DNA from: Alkalimonas cellulosilytica
GTDB lineage: Bacteria > Pseudomonadota > Gammaproteobacteria > Enterobacterales > Alteromonadaceae
Direction of reading: 5' to 3'
NCBI RefSeq assembly: GCF_036325985.1
Contig: NZ_JAUHLI010000013.1
Span: forward strand, 1-64,000
DNA: 64,000 bases
Shown: in pieces, positions 14,285 through 23,888 of the stretch
Numbering within the stretch: position 1 is the first letter of the stretch
Layout: the number at the start of each line of letters is the position of its first letter
Notes under the pieces: generated by a model
The model's input: the letters and a program-made list of their open reading frames with translations, nothing else
Databases searched by the model: none
Told to the model about the DNA's origin: nothing
Position numbers and translations under genes: made by a program

Positions 14285-15622
14285 TTAGCCCGGATGCTGG
14301 TGCTCGGCTGCCGTTTCCTGGTGATGCCCCGGTGTGGCCATCGGTTTGTTTTCATGGCGCCATAACAACAGCGCGAACACCAGGCCGGTGACGGTCAGGC
14401 CAGTGTAAAACCACATACCAGGCGCATAACCGGCAACATTGTCGGCACTGGCCTGATTCAGATCATTCAGATAACCAATCACCGGCGGTACGATGGACCA
14501 GCCGATTTGCTGGCACAAGGTCATGGTGGCATAAGCGGTGCCTAAGCGGCGTTGATCGACGGTGTAAGCCACTGAAGGCCACATCGCTGCAGGTACCAGC
14601 GAAAACACGCAGCCAAGCAGCAACATCACCAGCAGCAAGGTCAGTGGAATGCTGCTGCCAAACACCATCACCGGCGCGCCTGCAGGCAGGTAGGTAACCG
14701 CCAAAAACAGTGGTAGCATCAACAGACAGCCAATAGTCATAAAGAGTCCACGTTTGCCGACTTTATCGATCAGCAAACCAAACAGTGGGGTGGCGATAAT
14801 GGCCGATACCATCATCATGCTGTTGAGCATTCCGGCTGCTTCCCGCGCCAGGCCATGCGCCTCCTGAAAGTACATAATGGCAAAGGTGCGGAACGGAAAA
14901 ATGGTGGAGTAAAACACCACACAAAGCGCCACAATAAACCAGTAGCGCTGACCGAATAAGAACAACTCTTTGAATTTCAGCTTATCAGTCTGGCCGGTAG
15001 CGCCCAGATCAAAGCGCCCTTCGCAGCGTTTTTCCTGCAGCCAGTACAGCATGGCGGCCGTCACCGAAATACCGGCAAAGGCGGTCGCCAGCCACAGCGG
15101 GTCCTGCCAGTTGCTGTACAGCGGGCTGGCAAAGTTGGTCGACCAATCGGCCGAGGCAGAGCCTAAGCGAGACAGCGATAAATTGATGCCAAAAGCAAAG
15201 CTCAGCTCTTTGCCTTTAAACCATTTGGCCAGCACCGTGGTCGCAGCCACAATCAAAGGCTCGGAGCCAAGACCCAGCAGCAAACGGCCACTGGCGATGA
15301 TTTCATAACGGGGACTGATGGCCGTGATAATGGCGCCGAGCAGACAAATGCTGGCAAACAGCAACAAAGCACGCTTGGTGCCGTAGCGATCGATAATAAT
15401 ACCGCCAATTAACAGGGCTGCGATGGCACCCAGGTTGTAGATGGAAATCAGAAAGCCGGTTTGCTGATTACTAAAGCCCAGATCGCTTTGCAGCAAATCA
15501 ATCACCGGACCAAGCGAGTCGTAGACATAGTAATTGCCAAACATGGCCAGGCTGACAAATAGCAGCACCAGCCAGCGGTGCAAAGGGGTGGGCCGGGGCA
15601 GGGCTGAGACGGTTGGATTCAT
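14285..15622 (-). CDS. Major facilitator superfamily transporter
   Basis: A 445-residue MFS permease with 12 predicted membrane segments and a central cytoplasmic loop near residue 205. The first-half loop motif I-I-I-D-R-Y-G-T-K-R (about 78-87) and its second-half echo L-I-D-K-V-G-K-R-G are visible. It resembles uncharacterised anion/nitrate-type or hexuronate-type MFS proteins; the substrate cannot be named. The C-terminal tail is His/Glu-rich. It is a single gene between a convergent terminator and a divergent M13 peptidase. Confidence 0.85.
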   Translation of the reverse strand: MNPTVSALPRPTPLHRWLVLLFVSLAMFGNYYVYDSLGPVIDLLQSDLGFSNQQTGFLISIYNLGAIAALLIGGIIIDRYGTKRALLLFASICLLGAIITAISPRYEIIASGRLLLGLGSEPLIVAATTVLAKWFKGKELSFAFGINLSLSRLGSASADWSTNFASPLYSNWQDPLWLATAFAGISVTAAMLYWLQEKRCEGRFDLGATGQTDKLKFKELFLFGQRYWFIVALCVVFYSTIFPFRTFAIMYFQEAHGLAREAAGMLNSMMMVSAIIATPLFGLLIDKVGKRGLFMTIGCLLMLPLFLAVTYLPAGAPVMVFGSSIPLTLLLVMLLLGCVFSLVPAAMWPSVAYTVDQRRLGTAYATMTLCQQIGWSIVPPVIGYLNDLNQASADNVAGYAPGMWFYTGLTVTGLVFALLLWRHENKPMATPGHHQETAAEHQHPG

Positions 15623-15753
15623 GGTGGTTGGTTTCTCATGCTAAGTGCATCTGAGATGCTTTGTTATTTGGCTAGTACTGTAACGGAGCAAAGCCTGTCA
15701 GGCAATGCCGGCAAAAGGGTAACAGGGTTGTCAGGTTTTGTTACAAAACATGT

Positions 15754-15782
15754 TTGCACTTGCAGCAAGGGCTTCGTACTAT
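15754..15782 (+). promoter_or_regulatory. Promoter of the M13 peptidase gene
   Basis: TTGCAC (15754-15759) and TACTAT (15777-15782) lie 17 bases apart, about 70 bases before the start. The rest of the 232-base gap (15623-15854) shows nothing else. Confidence 0.55.
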
Positions 15783-15854
15783 GCATAGCGATAACCAAGC
15801 TAAGCAAATATCAAGCTGAGCGATACATAATTCTGACCACAGGATCTTACCACG

Positions 15855-17933
15855 ATGAAAAAGAATATCAGTGTGCTGGCAGCCAGTGTGGCACTGGCTC
15901 TGGGTTTGGCCGCCTGCGATGGCCAGCAACGCGTACCGGCAAGTGAGCAAGCTTCAGCGACCGCAACGGCTCAGGCGGCACTGACCTCCGGGGTTGAGCT
16001 GGAAAATTTTGATAGCAGCGTGCGCTTTCAGGATGACTTTTACTATGCGGTCAATGGCAAATGGATAGAAAATAACCCTATCCCGGCTGATCGTTCACGT
16101 ATCGGCTCTTTTGACATTTTGCACCAGCAAGCACAGCAGGCAGTGCTCGACATCATTGAAGAAGTGGCCGCCCGTACCGATTTAGTGCCTGGCTCGAATG
16201 AACACAAGCTGGCCAGCTTCTACAACAGCTTTATGGATCAGGAAAGACTGAATTTGCTGGGCATTCAGCCAATTCGTCCTTTGCTGGACAAAATTGCTGC
16301 GTTGGATTCCAGCGAACAGTTGGCCGGCCTGAAAGCTGAGTTGCAGCGTGATGGGGTGGCAGGCTTGTTTGGCTGGTATGTCAACAATGATGCCCGCGAG
16401 TCGACTCAATACGCTGTGTATCTGTTCCAGGGCGGCTTAGGCCTGCCGGATCGGGATTATTATTTTAACGAAGACGACGACTCTCTGCGTCTGAAAGCCG
16501 CTTATCAGGAATATATCGCTGATATGCTATCGCTGGCCGGTTTCGCTGGTGCGACCGCGGCAGCCGAACAGATCCTGGCGCTGGAGCATGCATTGGCGGA
16601 ACACCACTGGACCCGGTTGGACAGCCGCAATGCCGATAAAACCTACAATAAAAAATCTGCCGCCGAGTTGAAAAATTTATTTGGTGCTTTCGAATGGCAA
16701 GCTTATGCCGCTGTGTTTGACTTACCGGCAGAGCAGGATGTGATTGTGGCACAGCCATCCTATTTTGAAGGCTTGGCCGAGCTGGTGAACAACACTGATC
16801 TAAGCACCTGGCAGGCGTATTTGACCTACCGCACCATTCACAGTTTTGCTCCTCAGCTGAGCGAAACCGTGGCCGATCGTCGTTTCGCTTTTTACAGCCA
16901 GACGCTGCAAGGGGTCGAAGAGCAACAACCACGCTGGCGCCGGGCGGTCGATACCACCAACAGCGTTCTGGGTGAGCTGGTAGGGCAATTGTATGTCGAG
17001 CGGCACTTTAACGAAGCTGCCAAAGCGCGGATGGAAGAGTTAGTCGATAACGTGCTGCTGGCGTTTGGCGAGTCGATCAAAGAACTGGAATGGATGTCGG
17101 AAGCTACTAAGGCCGCGGCGTTGGAAAAGCTCAGCACCTTTACCACCAAAATCGGCTATCCGGATAAGTGGGAAGATTATTCGGAGTTAGTCATTAAAGC
17201 CGATGATTTGGTTGGCAATAGCATTCGCGCCAGCCATCGTGGCTATGATCAAATGGTTGGGAAACTGGGCGGCCCTATCCAGCGTCACGAATGGTTTATG
17301 ACGCCACAAACTGTCAATGCCTACTACAACCCGGTGATGAACGAAATTGTCTTCCCGGCCGCTATTTTGCAGCCGCCTTTCTTCGATATGAATGCCGATG
17401 ATGCGGTTAATTACGGCGGTATTGGTGCTGTGATTGGTCATGAAATTGGCCATGGTTTTGACGACCAAGGTGCTAAGTACGACGGTGATGGCAATCTGCG
17501 TGACTGGTGGACTGCCGAAGACTTAGCGCGTTTCCAGCAACTGGGTGCCCGTTTAAGTGCCCAGTACAGCCAGTTTGAACCTTTCCCGGGTGTGTTTGTA
17601 GACGGCGATGTGGCGCTGGGTGAGAACATTGGCGATCTGGGCGGCATGACGGTAGCGCTTCGTGCCTACAAACTGTCGCTGGGTGGTGAAGAAGCACCGG
17701 TGCTGGATGGCTTTACCGGCCTGCAGCGTTTCTTTATCGGTTGGGCGCAAATCTGGCGTTCCAACTACCGTGAAGAAGCCCTGCGCCGTCAGTTAAGCAC
17801 CGGTCCACATTCACCGCCGTACTACCGGGTGATAGGTGTGCTGCCGAATATCCCGGAGTTTTACCAGGCCTTTGATGTACAGCCTGGCGATGCCATGTAT
17901 TTGCCAGCGGAAGAACGCGTCAAGATTTGGTAA
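15855..17933 (+). CDS. M13 family zinc metallopeptidase, lipoprotein (PepO-like)
   Basis: A 692-residue neprilysin-type endopeptidase exported as a lipoprotein. The signal peptide ends in the lipobox LGLAAC with Cys21. The N-terminal M13 domain has the hallmark F-Y-Y-A-V-N-G-K-W. The catalytic zinc site H-E-I-G-H has His529, Glu530 and His533, and the third ligand is Glu590 in E-N-I-G-D-L-G-G. These enzymes cut short peptides in the periplasm or at the surface. Length is normal for the family. A promoter upstream and a terminator downstream make it a single-gene unit. Confidence 0.95.
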   Translation: MKKNISVLAASVALALGLAACDGQQRVPASEQASATATAQAALTSGVELENFDSSVRFQDDFYYAVNGKWIENNPIPADRSRIGSFDILHQQAQQAVLDIIEEVAARTDLVPGSNEHKLASFYNSFMDQERLNLLGIQPIRPLLDKIAALDSSEQLAGLKAELQRDGVAGLFGWYVNNDARESTQYAVYLFQGGLGLPDRDYYFNEDDDSLRLKAAYQEYIADMLSLAGFAGATAAAEQILALEHALAEHHWTRLDSRNADKTYNKKSAAELKNLFGAFEWQAYAAVFDLPAEQDVIVAQPSYFEGLAELVNNTDLSTWQAYLTYRTIHSFAPQLSETVADRRFAFYSQTLQGVEEQQPRWRRAVDTTNSVLGELVGQLYVERHFNEAAKARMEELVDNVLLAFGESIKELEWMSEATKAAALEKLSTFTTKIGYPDKWEDYSELVIKADDLVGNSIRASHRGYDQMVGKLGGPIQRHEWFMTPQTVNAYYNPVMNEIVFPAAILQPPFFDMNADDAVNYGGIGAVIGHEIGHGFDDQGAKYDGDGNLRDWWTAEDLARFQQLGARLSAQYSQFEPFPGVFVDGDVALGENIGDLGGMTVALRAYKLSLGGEEAPVLDGFTGLQRFFIGWAQIWRSNYREEALRRQLSTGPHSPPYYRVIGVLPNIPEFYQAFDVQPGDAMYLPAEERVKIW

Positions 17934-17962
17934 TTATTTTCTGTTATACTTCCATCGATTTA

Positions 17963-17991
17963 CAGGCAGTCGCATGGCGACTGCCTGTTTT
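17963..17991 (+). terminator. Rho-independent terminator after the M13 peptidase
   Basis: Perfect 11-bp arms CAGGCAGTCGC and GCGACTGCCTG with a 3-base loop are followed by TTTT. Confidence 0.85.
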
Positions 17992-18054
17992 CGTGCCAAG
18001 ACTTCCTGCAAGCATAGATAAACTGGTCTTACCATTTTATTCAGCCAGTTTATA

Positions 18055-18068
18055 CCGGTTATAACCGG
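18055..18068. promoter_or_regulatory. Palindrome upstream of acnB
   Basis: CCGGTTATAACCGG is a perfect 14-bp palindrome 138 bases before the acnB start, within a 272-base gap that otherwise holds only the preceding terminator. It may be an operator; no regulator is assigned. Confidence 0.35.
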
Positions 18069-18205
18069 ATACGACTTCAGGCCAATGTTCATCAGGCACC
18101 TAATTTCTTATAATCACGCAGGTACAATTCCAGAGTCGACGCCAGCAGGCAGCGCAGTTCCGGCCTGAACCATGCAGCGTCACCAACGACCAAGAGGACA
18201 TTACA

Positions 18206-20803
18206 GTGCTACAAGAATATCGTGATCACGTCGCCGAGCGCGCGGCAGAAGGCATCCCGGCCAAGCCGCTGAATGCTGAACAAGTGGCAGCCTTAGTCGA
18301 GCTGCTGAAAAATCCACCTCAGGGTGAAGAAGCCTTTCTGGTCGATCTGCTGGAAAACCGTATTCCACCTGGCGTGGATGAAGCTGCTTATGTGAAAGCC
18401 GGCTTTTTAGCTGCGGTCGCTAAGGGTGAGACCAAATCCCCTTTAGTCACCCCGGAGCGTGCTACGGAGCTGCTGGGTACCATGATGGGTGGTTACAACA
18501 TTGAGCCCCTGATCAGCCTGCTGGACCATGCTACGTTGGCACCGCTGGCTGCCAAAGCGCTGTCGCACACGCTGCTGATTTTTGATGCTTTCCACGATGT
18601 CACCGACAAAGCCGAAGCGGGCAATGCCTTTGCTAAGCAAGTGCTGGCCTCCTGGGCCGAAGCGGAATGGTTCAAAGCCAAACCAGCGCTGGCAGAAAAG
18701 ATTACCCTGACGGTGTTTAAAGTCACCGGTGAAACCAATACCGACGACTTGTCACCGGCGCCGGATGCCTGGTCACGGCCGGATATCCCACTGCATGCGC
18801 TGGCGATGCTGAAAAACAGCCGCGAAGGCATTGAGCCGGAAGAGCAGGGCGTGCGTGGCCCGATCAAGCAATTGGAAGCCCTGAAAGAAAAAGGTTTCCC
18901 ATTAGCCTATGTCGGCGATGTGGTCGGTACCGGCTCGTCGCGTAAATCCGCCACCAACTCGGTGCTGTGGTTTATGGGCGACGACATCCCCTACGTGCCC
19001 AACAAGCGCGGTGGTGGTTTCGTACTGGGTGGCAAGATTGCACCGATTTTCTTCAACACCATGGAAGACTCTGGCGCGCTGCCGATTGAAGTAGATGTCT
19101 CCAACCTGAACATGGGTGATGTGATTGATATCTATCCGTATCAGGGCAAAGTGTGCCGTCATGGCAGTGACGAGGTGGTGGCTGAATTCAGCCTGGCGAC
19201 CGAAGTGTTGCTGGATGAAGTGCAGGCTGGCGGCCGTATTCCGCTGATCATCGGCCGTGGCCTGACCGACCGTGCCCGTGAGTTTCTGAAGCTGGAACCA
19301 TCCACGGTGTTCCGTCGCCCAAGTGCCAAAGACGACAGTGGTAAAGGCTTCACTCTGGCGCAGAAAATGGTGGGTAAAGCCTGTGGCGTGGCGGGTGTGC
19401 GTCCTGGTACTTACTGCGAGCCTAAGATGACTACGGTCGGCTCCCAGGATACCACTGGCCCGATGACCCGTGACGAGCTAAAAGATCTGGCCTGTCTCGG
19501 TTTCTCGGCCGATCTGGTAATGCAGTCGTTCTGCCATACCGCCGCCTATCCAAAGCCGGTCGATGTCGATACGCACCACACCCTGCCTGATTTTATTATG
19601 AACCGTGGCGGTGTGTCCCTGCGTCCGGCCGATGGCATTATCCACTCCTGGTTAAACCGCATGCTGATGCCTGATACCGTCGGTACCGGTGGTGATTCAC
19701 ACACCCGCTTCCCGATCGGTATTTCTTTCCCGGCAGGTTCTGGTTTGGTCGCTTTTGCTGCGGCAACCGGCGTGATGCCGCTGGATATGCCAGAGTCGGT
19801 GCTGGTGCGCTTTAAAGGTGAGATGCAGCCGGGTATTACCCTGCGTGACCTGGTGCATGCGATCCCGTACTACGCCATTCAGCAAGGTTTGCTGACGGTG
19901 GAGAAAAAAGGCAAGAAGAACATCTTCTCTGGCCGTATTCTGGAAATCGAAGGCTTGCCGAACCTGACTGTTGAGCAGGCGTTTGAGCTGTCCGATGCCT
20001 CGGCCGAGCGCTCTGCTGCCGGTTGTACCATCAAGCTGTCGGAAGCTTCCATTGCCGAGTACCTGGAATCCAACATCGTGATGCTGAAGTGGATGATTGC
20101 CGAAGGCTATGGCGATCGCCGCACCATCGAACGTCGTATTCAGGCGATGCAGGAATGGCTGGCCAAGCCAGAGCTGATGGAAGCCGATGCCGATGCCGAG
20201 TACAGCGAAGTGATTGAAATCGACCTGAGCGAAATCAAAGAGCCGATCCTTTGTGCACCGAACGATCCGGACGATGCCCGTCTGTTGTCGGAAGTGGCTG
20301 GCGATAAGATTGATGAAGTCTTTATCGGCTCTTGCATGACCAACATCGGTCACTTCCGCGCTGCGGGTAAGCTGCTAGACAAACACAAAGGTCAGCTGCC
20401 AACCCGTTTGTGGATTGCCCCACCAACCAAAATGGACCAGGCGCAGCTGACCGACGAAGGCTATTACAGCATCTACGGCAAAGTCGGTGCCCGCACCGAA
20501 ATGCCAGGTTGCTCGCTGTGTATGGGTAACCAGGCGCGGGTCGCTGAGAACTCCACCGTGGTATCGACTTCTACCCGGAACTTCCCGAACCGCTTGGGTC
20601 AGGGCGCAAACGTCTACCTGGCGTCGGCCGAACTGGCTGCGGTCAGCTCCATCATTGGTCGTCTGCCAACGGTGCCTGAGTATCTGGAGTACGCCAAGCA
20701 AATTGATGCGACAGCGGCCGATACTTACCGCTACCTGAATTTCCACAAAATGCCGCAGTACACCAAAAAAGCGGACAATGTGATTATTCAGCAAGCGGTG
20801 TAA
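18206..20803 (+). CDS. acnB: Aconitate hydratase B
   Basis: An 865-residue bifunctional aconitase and 2-methylisocitrate dehydratase of the TCA and methylcitrate cycles, same length as E. coli AcnB and very close to it. The AcnB-specific order is N-terminal HEAT-like domain, then the swivel domain (with G-D-V-V-G-T-G-S-S-R-K-S), then the [4Fe-4S] core. Core cysteines lie in FCHTAAYP, IGSCMTNIGHF and PGCSLCMGNQAR. The start is GTG behind AGAGGACA. AcnB is the growth-phase aconitase, and its apoprotein can bind mRNA. Single-gene unit with its own terminator. Confidence 0.98.
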   Translation: MLQEYRDHVAERAAEGIPAKPLNAEQVAALVELLKNPPQGEEAFLVDLLENRIPPGVDEAAYVKAGFLAAVAKGETKSPLVTPERATELLGTMMGGYNIEPLISLLDHATLAPLAAKALSHTLLIFDAFHDVTDKAEAGNAFAKQVLASWAEAEWFKAKPALAEKITLTVFKVTGETNTDDLSPAPDAWSRPDIPLHALAMLKNSREGIEPEEQGVRGPIKQLEALKEKGFPLAYVGDVVGTGSSRKSATNSVLWFMGDDIPYVPNKRGGGFVLGGKIAPIFFNTMEDSGALPIEVDVSNLNMGDVIDIYPYQGKVCRHGSDEVVAEFSLATEVLLDEVQAGGRIPLIIGRGLTDRAREFLKLEPSTVFRRPSAKDDSGKGFTLAQKMVGKACGVAGVRPGTYCEPKMTTVGSQDTTGPMTRDELKDLACLGFSADLVMQSFCHTAAYPKPVDVDTHHTLPDFIMNRGGVSLRPADGIIHSWLNRMLMPDTVGTGGDSHTRFPIGISFPAGSGLVAFAAATGVMPLDMPESVLVRFKGEMQPGITLRDLVHAIPYYAIQQGLLTVEKKGKKNIFSGRILEIEGLPNLTVEQAFELSDASAERSAAGCTIKLSEASIAEYLESNIVMLKWMIAEGYGDRRTIERRIQAMQEWLAKPELMEADADAEYSEVIEIDLSEIKEPILCAPNDPDDARLLSEVAGDKIDEVFIGSCMTNIGHFRAAGKLLDKHKGQLPTRLWIAPPTKMDQAQLTDEGYYSIYGKVGARTEMPGCSLCMGNQARVAENSTVVSTSTRNFPNRLGQGANVYLASAELAAVSSIIGRLPTVPEYLEYAKQIDATAADTYRYLNFHKMPQYTKKADNVIIQQAV

Positions 20804-20820
20804 TCCGCAGCTACAATCCT

Positions 20821-20850
20821 AAAAAGACCTGCTGCGGCAGGTCTTTTTTT
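20821..20850 (+). terminator. Rho-independent terminator after acnB
   Basis: GACCTGC and GCAGGTC with a TGCG loop, flanked by A5 and followed by seven T (20844-20850). Confidence 0.92.
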
Positions 20851-20892
20851 GACTTAAAATCGAACCAGCTCCTTACCATAGGCAACACAATA

Positions 20893-21315
20893 ATGCACTA
20901 CATTCAACGAGAGCTTCGGTTATCCCCGTATCGGCGTGGCTTTCATTTGATCACGCAGGATATCATCCGTGCGCTACCGGAATTGGCGATGGTGCAGCAG
21001 GGGTTGCTGCATGTGTTTATTAAACACAGCTCGGCATCGCTGACCATCAATGAAAATGCCGATCCAACTGTACGCGGCGATTTTGAACGTTTTTTCAACC
21101 GGGCGGTGCCGGAAAACGAGCCTTACTACCAACATACAGATGAAGGCCCGGATGACATGCCGGCCCACCTGAAAGCCAGCTTGCTCGGCAGCAGTGTGAC
21201 GGTGCCAGTCACCGCAGGGCGGCTAAATTTGGGCACCTGGCAGGGTATTTATCTGGGCGAGCACCGCGATCACGCCAGCGGCAGAACCCTGGTGCTGACG
21301 CTGCATGGCAGTTAA
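20893..21315 (+). CDS. yjbQ: YjbQ/UPF0047 family protein
   Basis: A 140-residue single-domain protein of the UPF0047 family, sometimes named secondary thiamine-phosphate synthase because members can complement thiE mutants at high dose. Family landmarks are F-I-K-H-S-S-A-S-L-T-I-N-E-N-A (about 42-56), D-G-P-D-D-M-P-A-H (about 93-101), and the C-terminal G-T-W-Q-G-I-Y-L-G-E-H-R segment with its conserved His. The true substrate is unknown. It stands alone between the acnB terminator and a convergent helicase gene. Confidence 0.88.
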   Translation: MHYIQRELRLSPYRRGFHLITQDIIRALPELAMVQQGLLHVFIKHSSASLTINENADPTVRGDFERFFNRAVPENEPYYQHTDEGPDDMPAHLKASLLGSSVTVPVTAGRLNLGTWQGIYLGEHRDHASGRTLVLTLHGS

Positions 21316-21323
21316 GTCCACTA

Positions 21324-23756
21324 TCAGGCCAGCAAAGCCAGTTTAATCTCGCCGTACGAGTACTGCTCGCCAAGGGCTTCTTTCAGGGCTTTCAGGCTAT
21401 CTGCACCCAGCCGTTTGGCTTCCTGACGAATGGTGGCTAGCTTATCCGCTGAGACCAGCTCGGTCAGTTCCAATTCCCCCTGCGCCACGTAATGCGCCAG
21501 ATGGTTTTCGATGGTGCTCCGAACCAGGCCGCGACGCTCGGCAATTTGCTCCAGGCTGAGCCCCTGCTTGAACAAGGTAAAGCTCTCCAGCCGGCTATCA
21601 ACTTTGTTGCTGCGCGTCGTGGCTTTGGCGGGGCTGGCTGTCGCCAGGTTGGGCTGCAGATCCTGTTGTTGGCAATAATCGGCCACCAGCTGCAGCAGTG
21701 CATCGCCGTATTTTTCGACGGTAGCCGGGCCTACTTTGGGCAGGGCCAGCAAGGCGGAAGCATTGCCAGGCAGGGCATTGGCAATATGCAGCAGCACCTG
21801 TTGATGCAGAACTCGAAAGTGCGCCACCTGCTCGCTGCTGGCCTTGTCAGCGCGCCAACGCTTGAGCGCTGCAAACAGCTCAGGGTGTTGCAAATCATCC
21901 AGCGCAATTTTTGCGACGGCTTTTTTGGCTGCACTTTGCTTGCTGGTATCGATTTGTGCCCGCGCCACCGCTTCCAGGTAGTGACTGCTGGTAAAGCCCT
22001 GCTGCATGCAGTGAAGTGTAGCCTGTTTAATGGCGAGCTGCTGGCGCAGCTGCTCGATGTTTTTGGTCAGCTGTTTGCGGATGGCCTGATTGTCCGTGTC
22101 AAAACCAAATGCATCCAGCCAGGCTTGCAAAGCAGTCAGCTTATCACTGAAATAATCGCCAGCCTTGTTCAGTCGTTCCAGCAGGGGGGATTGCTGCTGT
22201 GGCTCCTGCTGAGGGTGGAAAAGCGACTTGAGTTGACGCTCGAAGTTGCTGGCCACCGGCAGCACCTCGGTATCAAGGCTCTGACGGATAGCCGCCAGCT
22301 GGTCAGCGCTGCTGCAGCGGATCAGTGACTGCTGCTGGTGCAGCAGAGTACTGAGGTTGCTAAGTTGGCGGCCCAAAGGGCTGAAGTCAAATGCATCCAG
22401 CAACAGCGCTTGCTGGTAGTCAATTTTGGCCTGTTGCACCTGAGCTTGGTCCGGTAGTCTTTGCTCACGGCTAAACTGGCTAACGGCCTGGTCGGTCAGT
22501 ACCGAGCGTGCCGAGAGCGGTGTCTTTAGTACCAGACCGTCAAAGCGTTTGCAGCGACTGAGGGCGACATAGAGCTGGCCATGTGAGAAGGCCGCTTCGC
22601 CGTCGATGATGGCTCGCTCGAACGTCAGGCCCTGGCTCTTGTGAATGGTTACCGCCCAGGCAAGTCGCAGTGGGATCTGCTTAAAGCTGCCAATCACCTG
22701 CTCCTGGATAGCGCCTGATGCCTTGTCCAGGCCGTATTTGATGTTATCCCAGCTGACGGGCGACAGCTGGATATCCTGTGCTTCGCCGGGGCAGCGCACC
22801 CGTACCGACTCTTTATCCAGTTGGGTGATGACACCGGTCTTGCCATTGTAATAGCGCTGCTCGGCGTTATCATTTCGCATAAACATCACCTGAGCCCCTA
22901 CTTTTAGCAGCAGTGTTTCGGCTACCGGATAGTTTTGCGACGGATAATCGCCTTCAATCACGGCGGTAAACTCCAGTCCAGGGCCTGGCAGCTTGGCCAA
23001 TTGCTGCTCATTGATGGCATCGGCACTGTGATTGTGGGTGGTCAGGGTAATGTAATCTTCCCCCGGTGCAGGTTGAAAGTCGGGTTGATAGCGGCTGTTT
23101 AGCAGGGTGAGGGCGGTGCCATCCAATTGATTGGCGCGCACTTTGTTCAGCAACTCAATAAAGTGCGGATCGGACTGGCGGTAGACCCGCTGCAATTCAA
23201 TGGTCAGCCAGGGCGTTTGTTGCAGCGCCTTGCTTGAGAAAAAGTAGCCGTTGTCGTAGCTGCTTTTTAGCAGCTCCCAATCCTGCGCTTTGACGACCGG
23301 CGCCAGCTGATGCAGATCGCCAATCATCAGCAATTGCACCCCGCCAAAAGGCTGGTTGTTGCGCCGGTAACGTCTAAGCACGGCATCGACCGCATCCAGC
23401 GTATCGGCCCGGACCATACTGATTTCATCAATGACCAACAGGTTCAGACTACGGAGCAGATTGATTTTTTCCTGACTAAAGCGCTGTGGTTGCACCAAGC
23501 TGCTGCCCGGCAGCCAGGGACCAAAGGGCAACTGAAAGAATGAGTGCAGGGTAACACCACCGGCATTCACCGCAGCCACGCCGGTAGGCGCCGTCACCAC
23601 CATGCGTTTGGGCGAGTGCTGCTTCAGCTCACGCAGAAAGCTGGTCTTGCCGGTCCCGGCTTTGCCGGTTAGAAACAGGTTGCGGCCGGTATGCTCTAGC
23701 AGCTCTCTGGCCAGCTGTAGCGGCTCGTTGATGGTTGAGACTGGGGTCTGTGCCAT
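21324..23756 (-). CDS. Pif1-like helicase with C-terminal HRDC and helix-turn-helix domains
   Basis: An 810-residue SF1 helicase. The Walker A motif L-T-G-K-A-G-T-G-K-T (about 30-40) and Walker B L-L-V-I-D-E-I-S-M lie early, followed by A-P-T-G-V-A-A-V-N-A-G-G and the C-terminal helicase motif T-I-H-K-S-Q-G-L-T-F. About residues 640-720 form an HRDC-like unit (ALPKVGPATVEKYGDALL). The last 100 residues resemble the HTH_40 domain found at the end of RecQ (GLSLEQIAERRGLVRSTIENHL). This fits a DNA-unwinding enzyme in recombination or fork repair. The frame opens at a TTG (23795), but the ATG at 23756 is the better start. Confidence 0.85.
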   Translation of the reverse strand: MAQTPVSTINEPLQLARELLEHTGRNLFLTGKAGTGKTSFLRELKQHSPKRMVVTAPTGVAAVNAGGVTLHSFFQLPFGPWLPGSSLVQPQRFSQEKINLLRSLNLLVIDEISMVRADTLDAVDAVLRRYRRNNQPFGGVQLLMIGDLHQLAPVVKAQDWELLKSSYDNGYFFSSKALQQTPWLTIELQRVYRQSDPHFIELLNKVRANQLDGTALTLLNSRYQPDFQPAPGEDYITLTTHNHSADAINEQQLAKLPGPGLEFTAVIEGDYPSQNYPVAETLLLKVGAQVMFMRNDNAEQRYYNGKTGVITQLDKESVRVRCPGEAQDIQLSPVSWDNIKYGLDKASGAIQEQVIGSFKQIPLRLAWAVTIHKSQGLTFERAIIDGEAAFSHGQLYVALSRCKRFDGLVLKTPLSARSVLTDQAVSQFSREQRLPDQAQVQQAKIDYQQALLLDAFDFSPLGRQLSNLSTLLHQQQSLIRCSSADQLAAIRQSLDTEVLPVASNFERQLKSLFHPQQEPQQQSPLLERLNKAGDYFSDKLTALQAWLDAFGFDTDNQAIRKQLTKNIEQLRQQLAIKQATLHCMQQGFTSSHYLEAVARAQIDTSKQSAAKKAVAKIALDDLQHPELFAALKRWRADKASSEQVAHFRVLHQQVLLHIANALPGNASALLALPKVGPATVEKYGDALLQLVADYCQQQDLQPNLATASPAKATTRSNKVDSRLESFTLFKQGLSLEQIAERRGLVRSTIENHLAHYVAQGELELTELVSADKLATIRQEAKRLGADSLKALKEALGEQYSYGEIKLALLA

Positions 23757-23888
23757 GCGTTGTCGTCTTTGCTGTTCGAGTGGTATCCTAGCCAAAAGTT
23801 AGACTTTATGATGCAAAAATGCAAATTTATTGTTTTATGCTGGGGTTGTGCTGTGCAGAACCCTTTTCGACATTGCAGCCGATCGGTA

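Noticed and set aside
21492..22328. 278-codon open frame antisense to the Pif1-like helicase
   Set aside because: Shadow of the helicase C-terminal half; no ribosome site and no family features.
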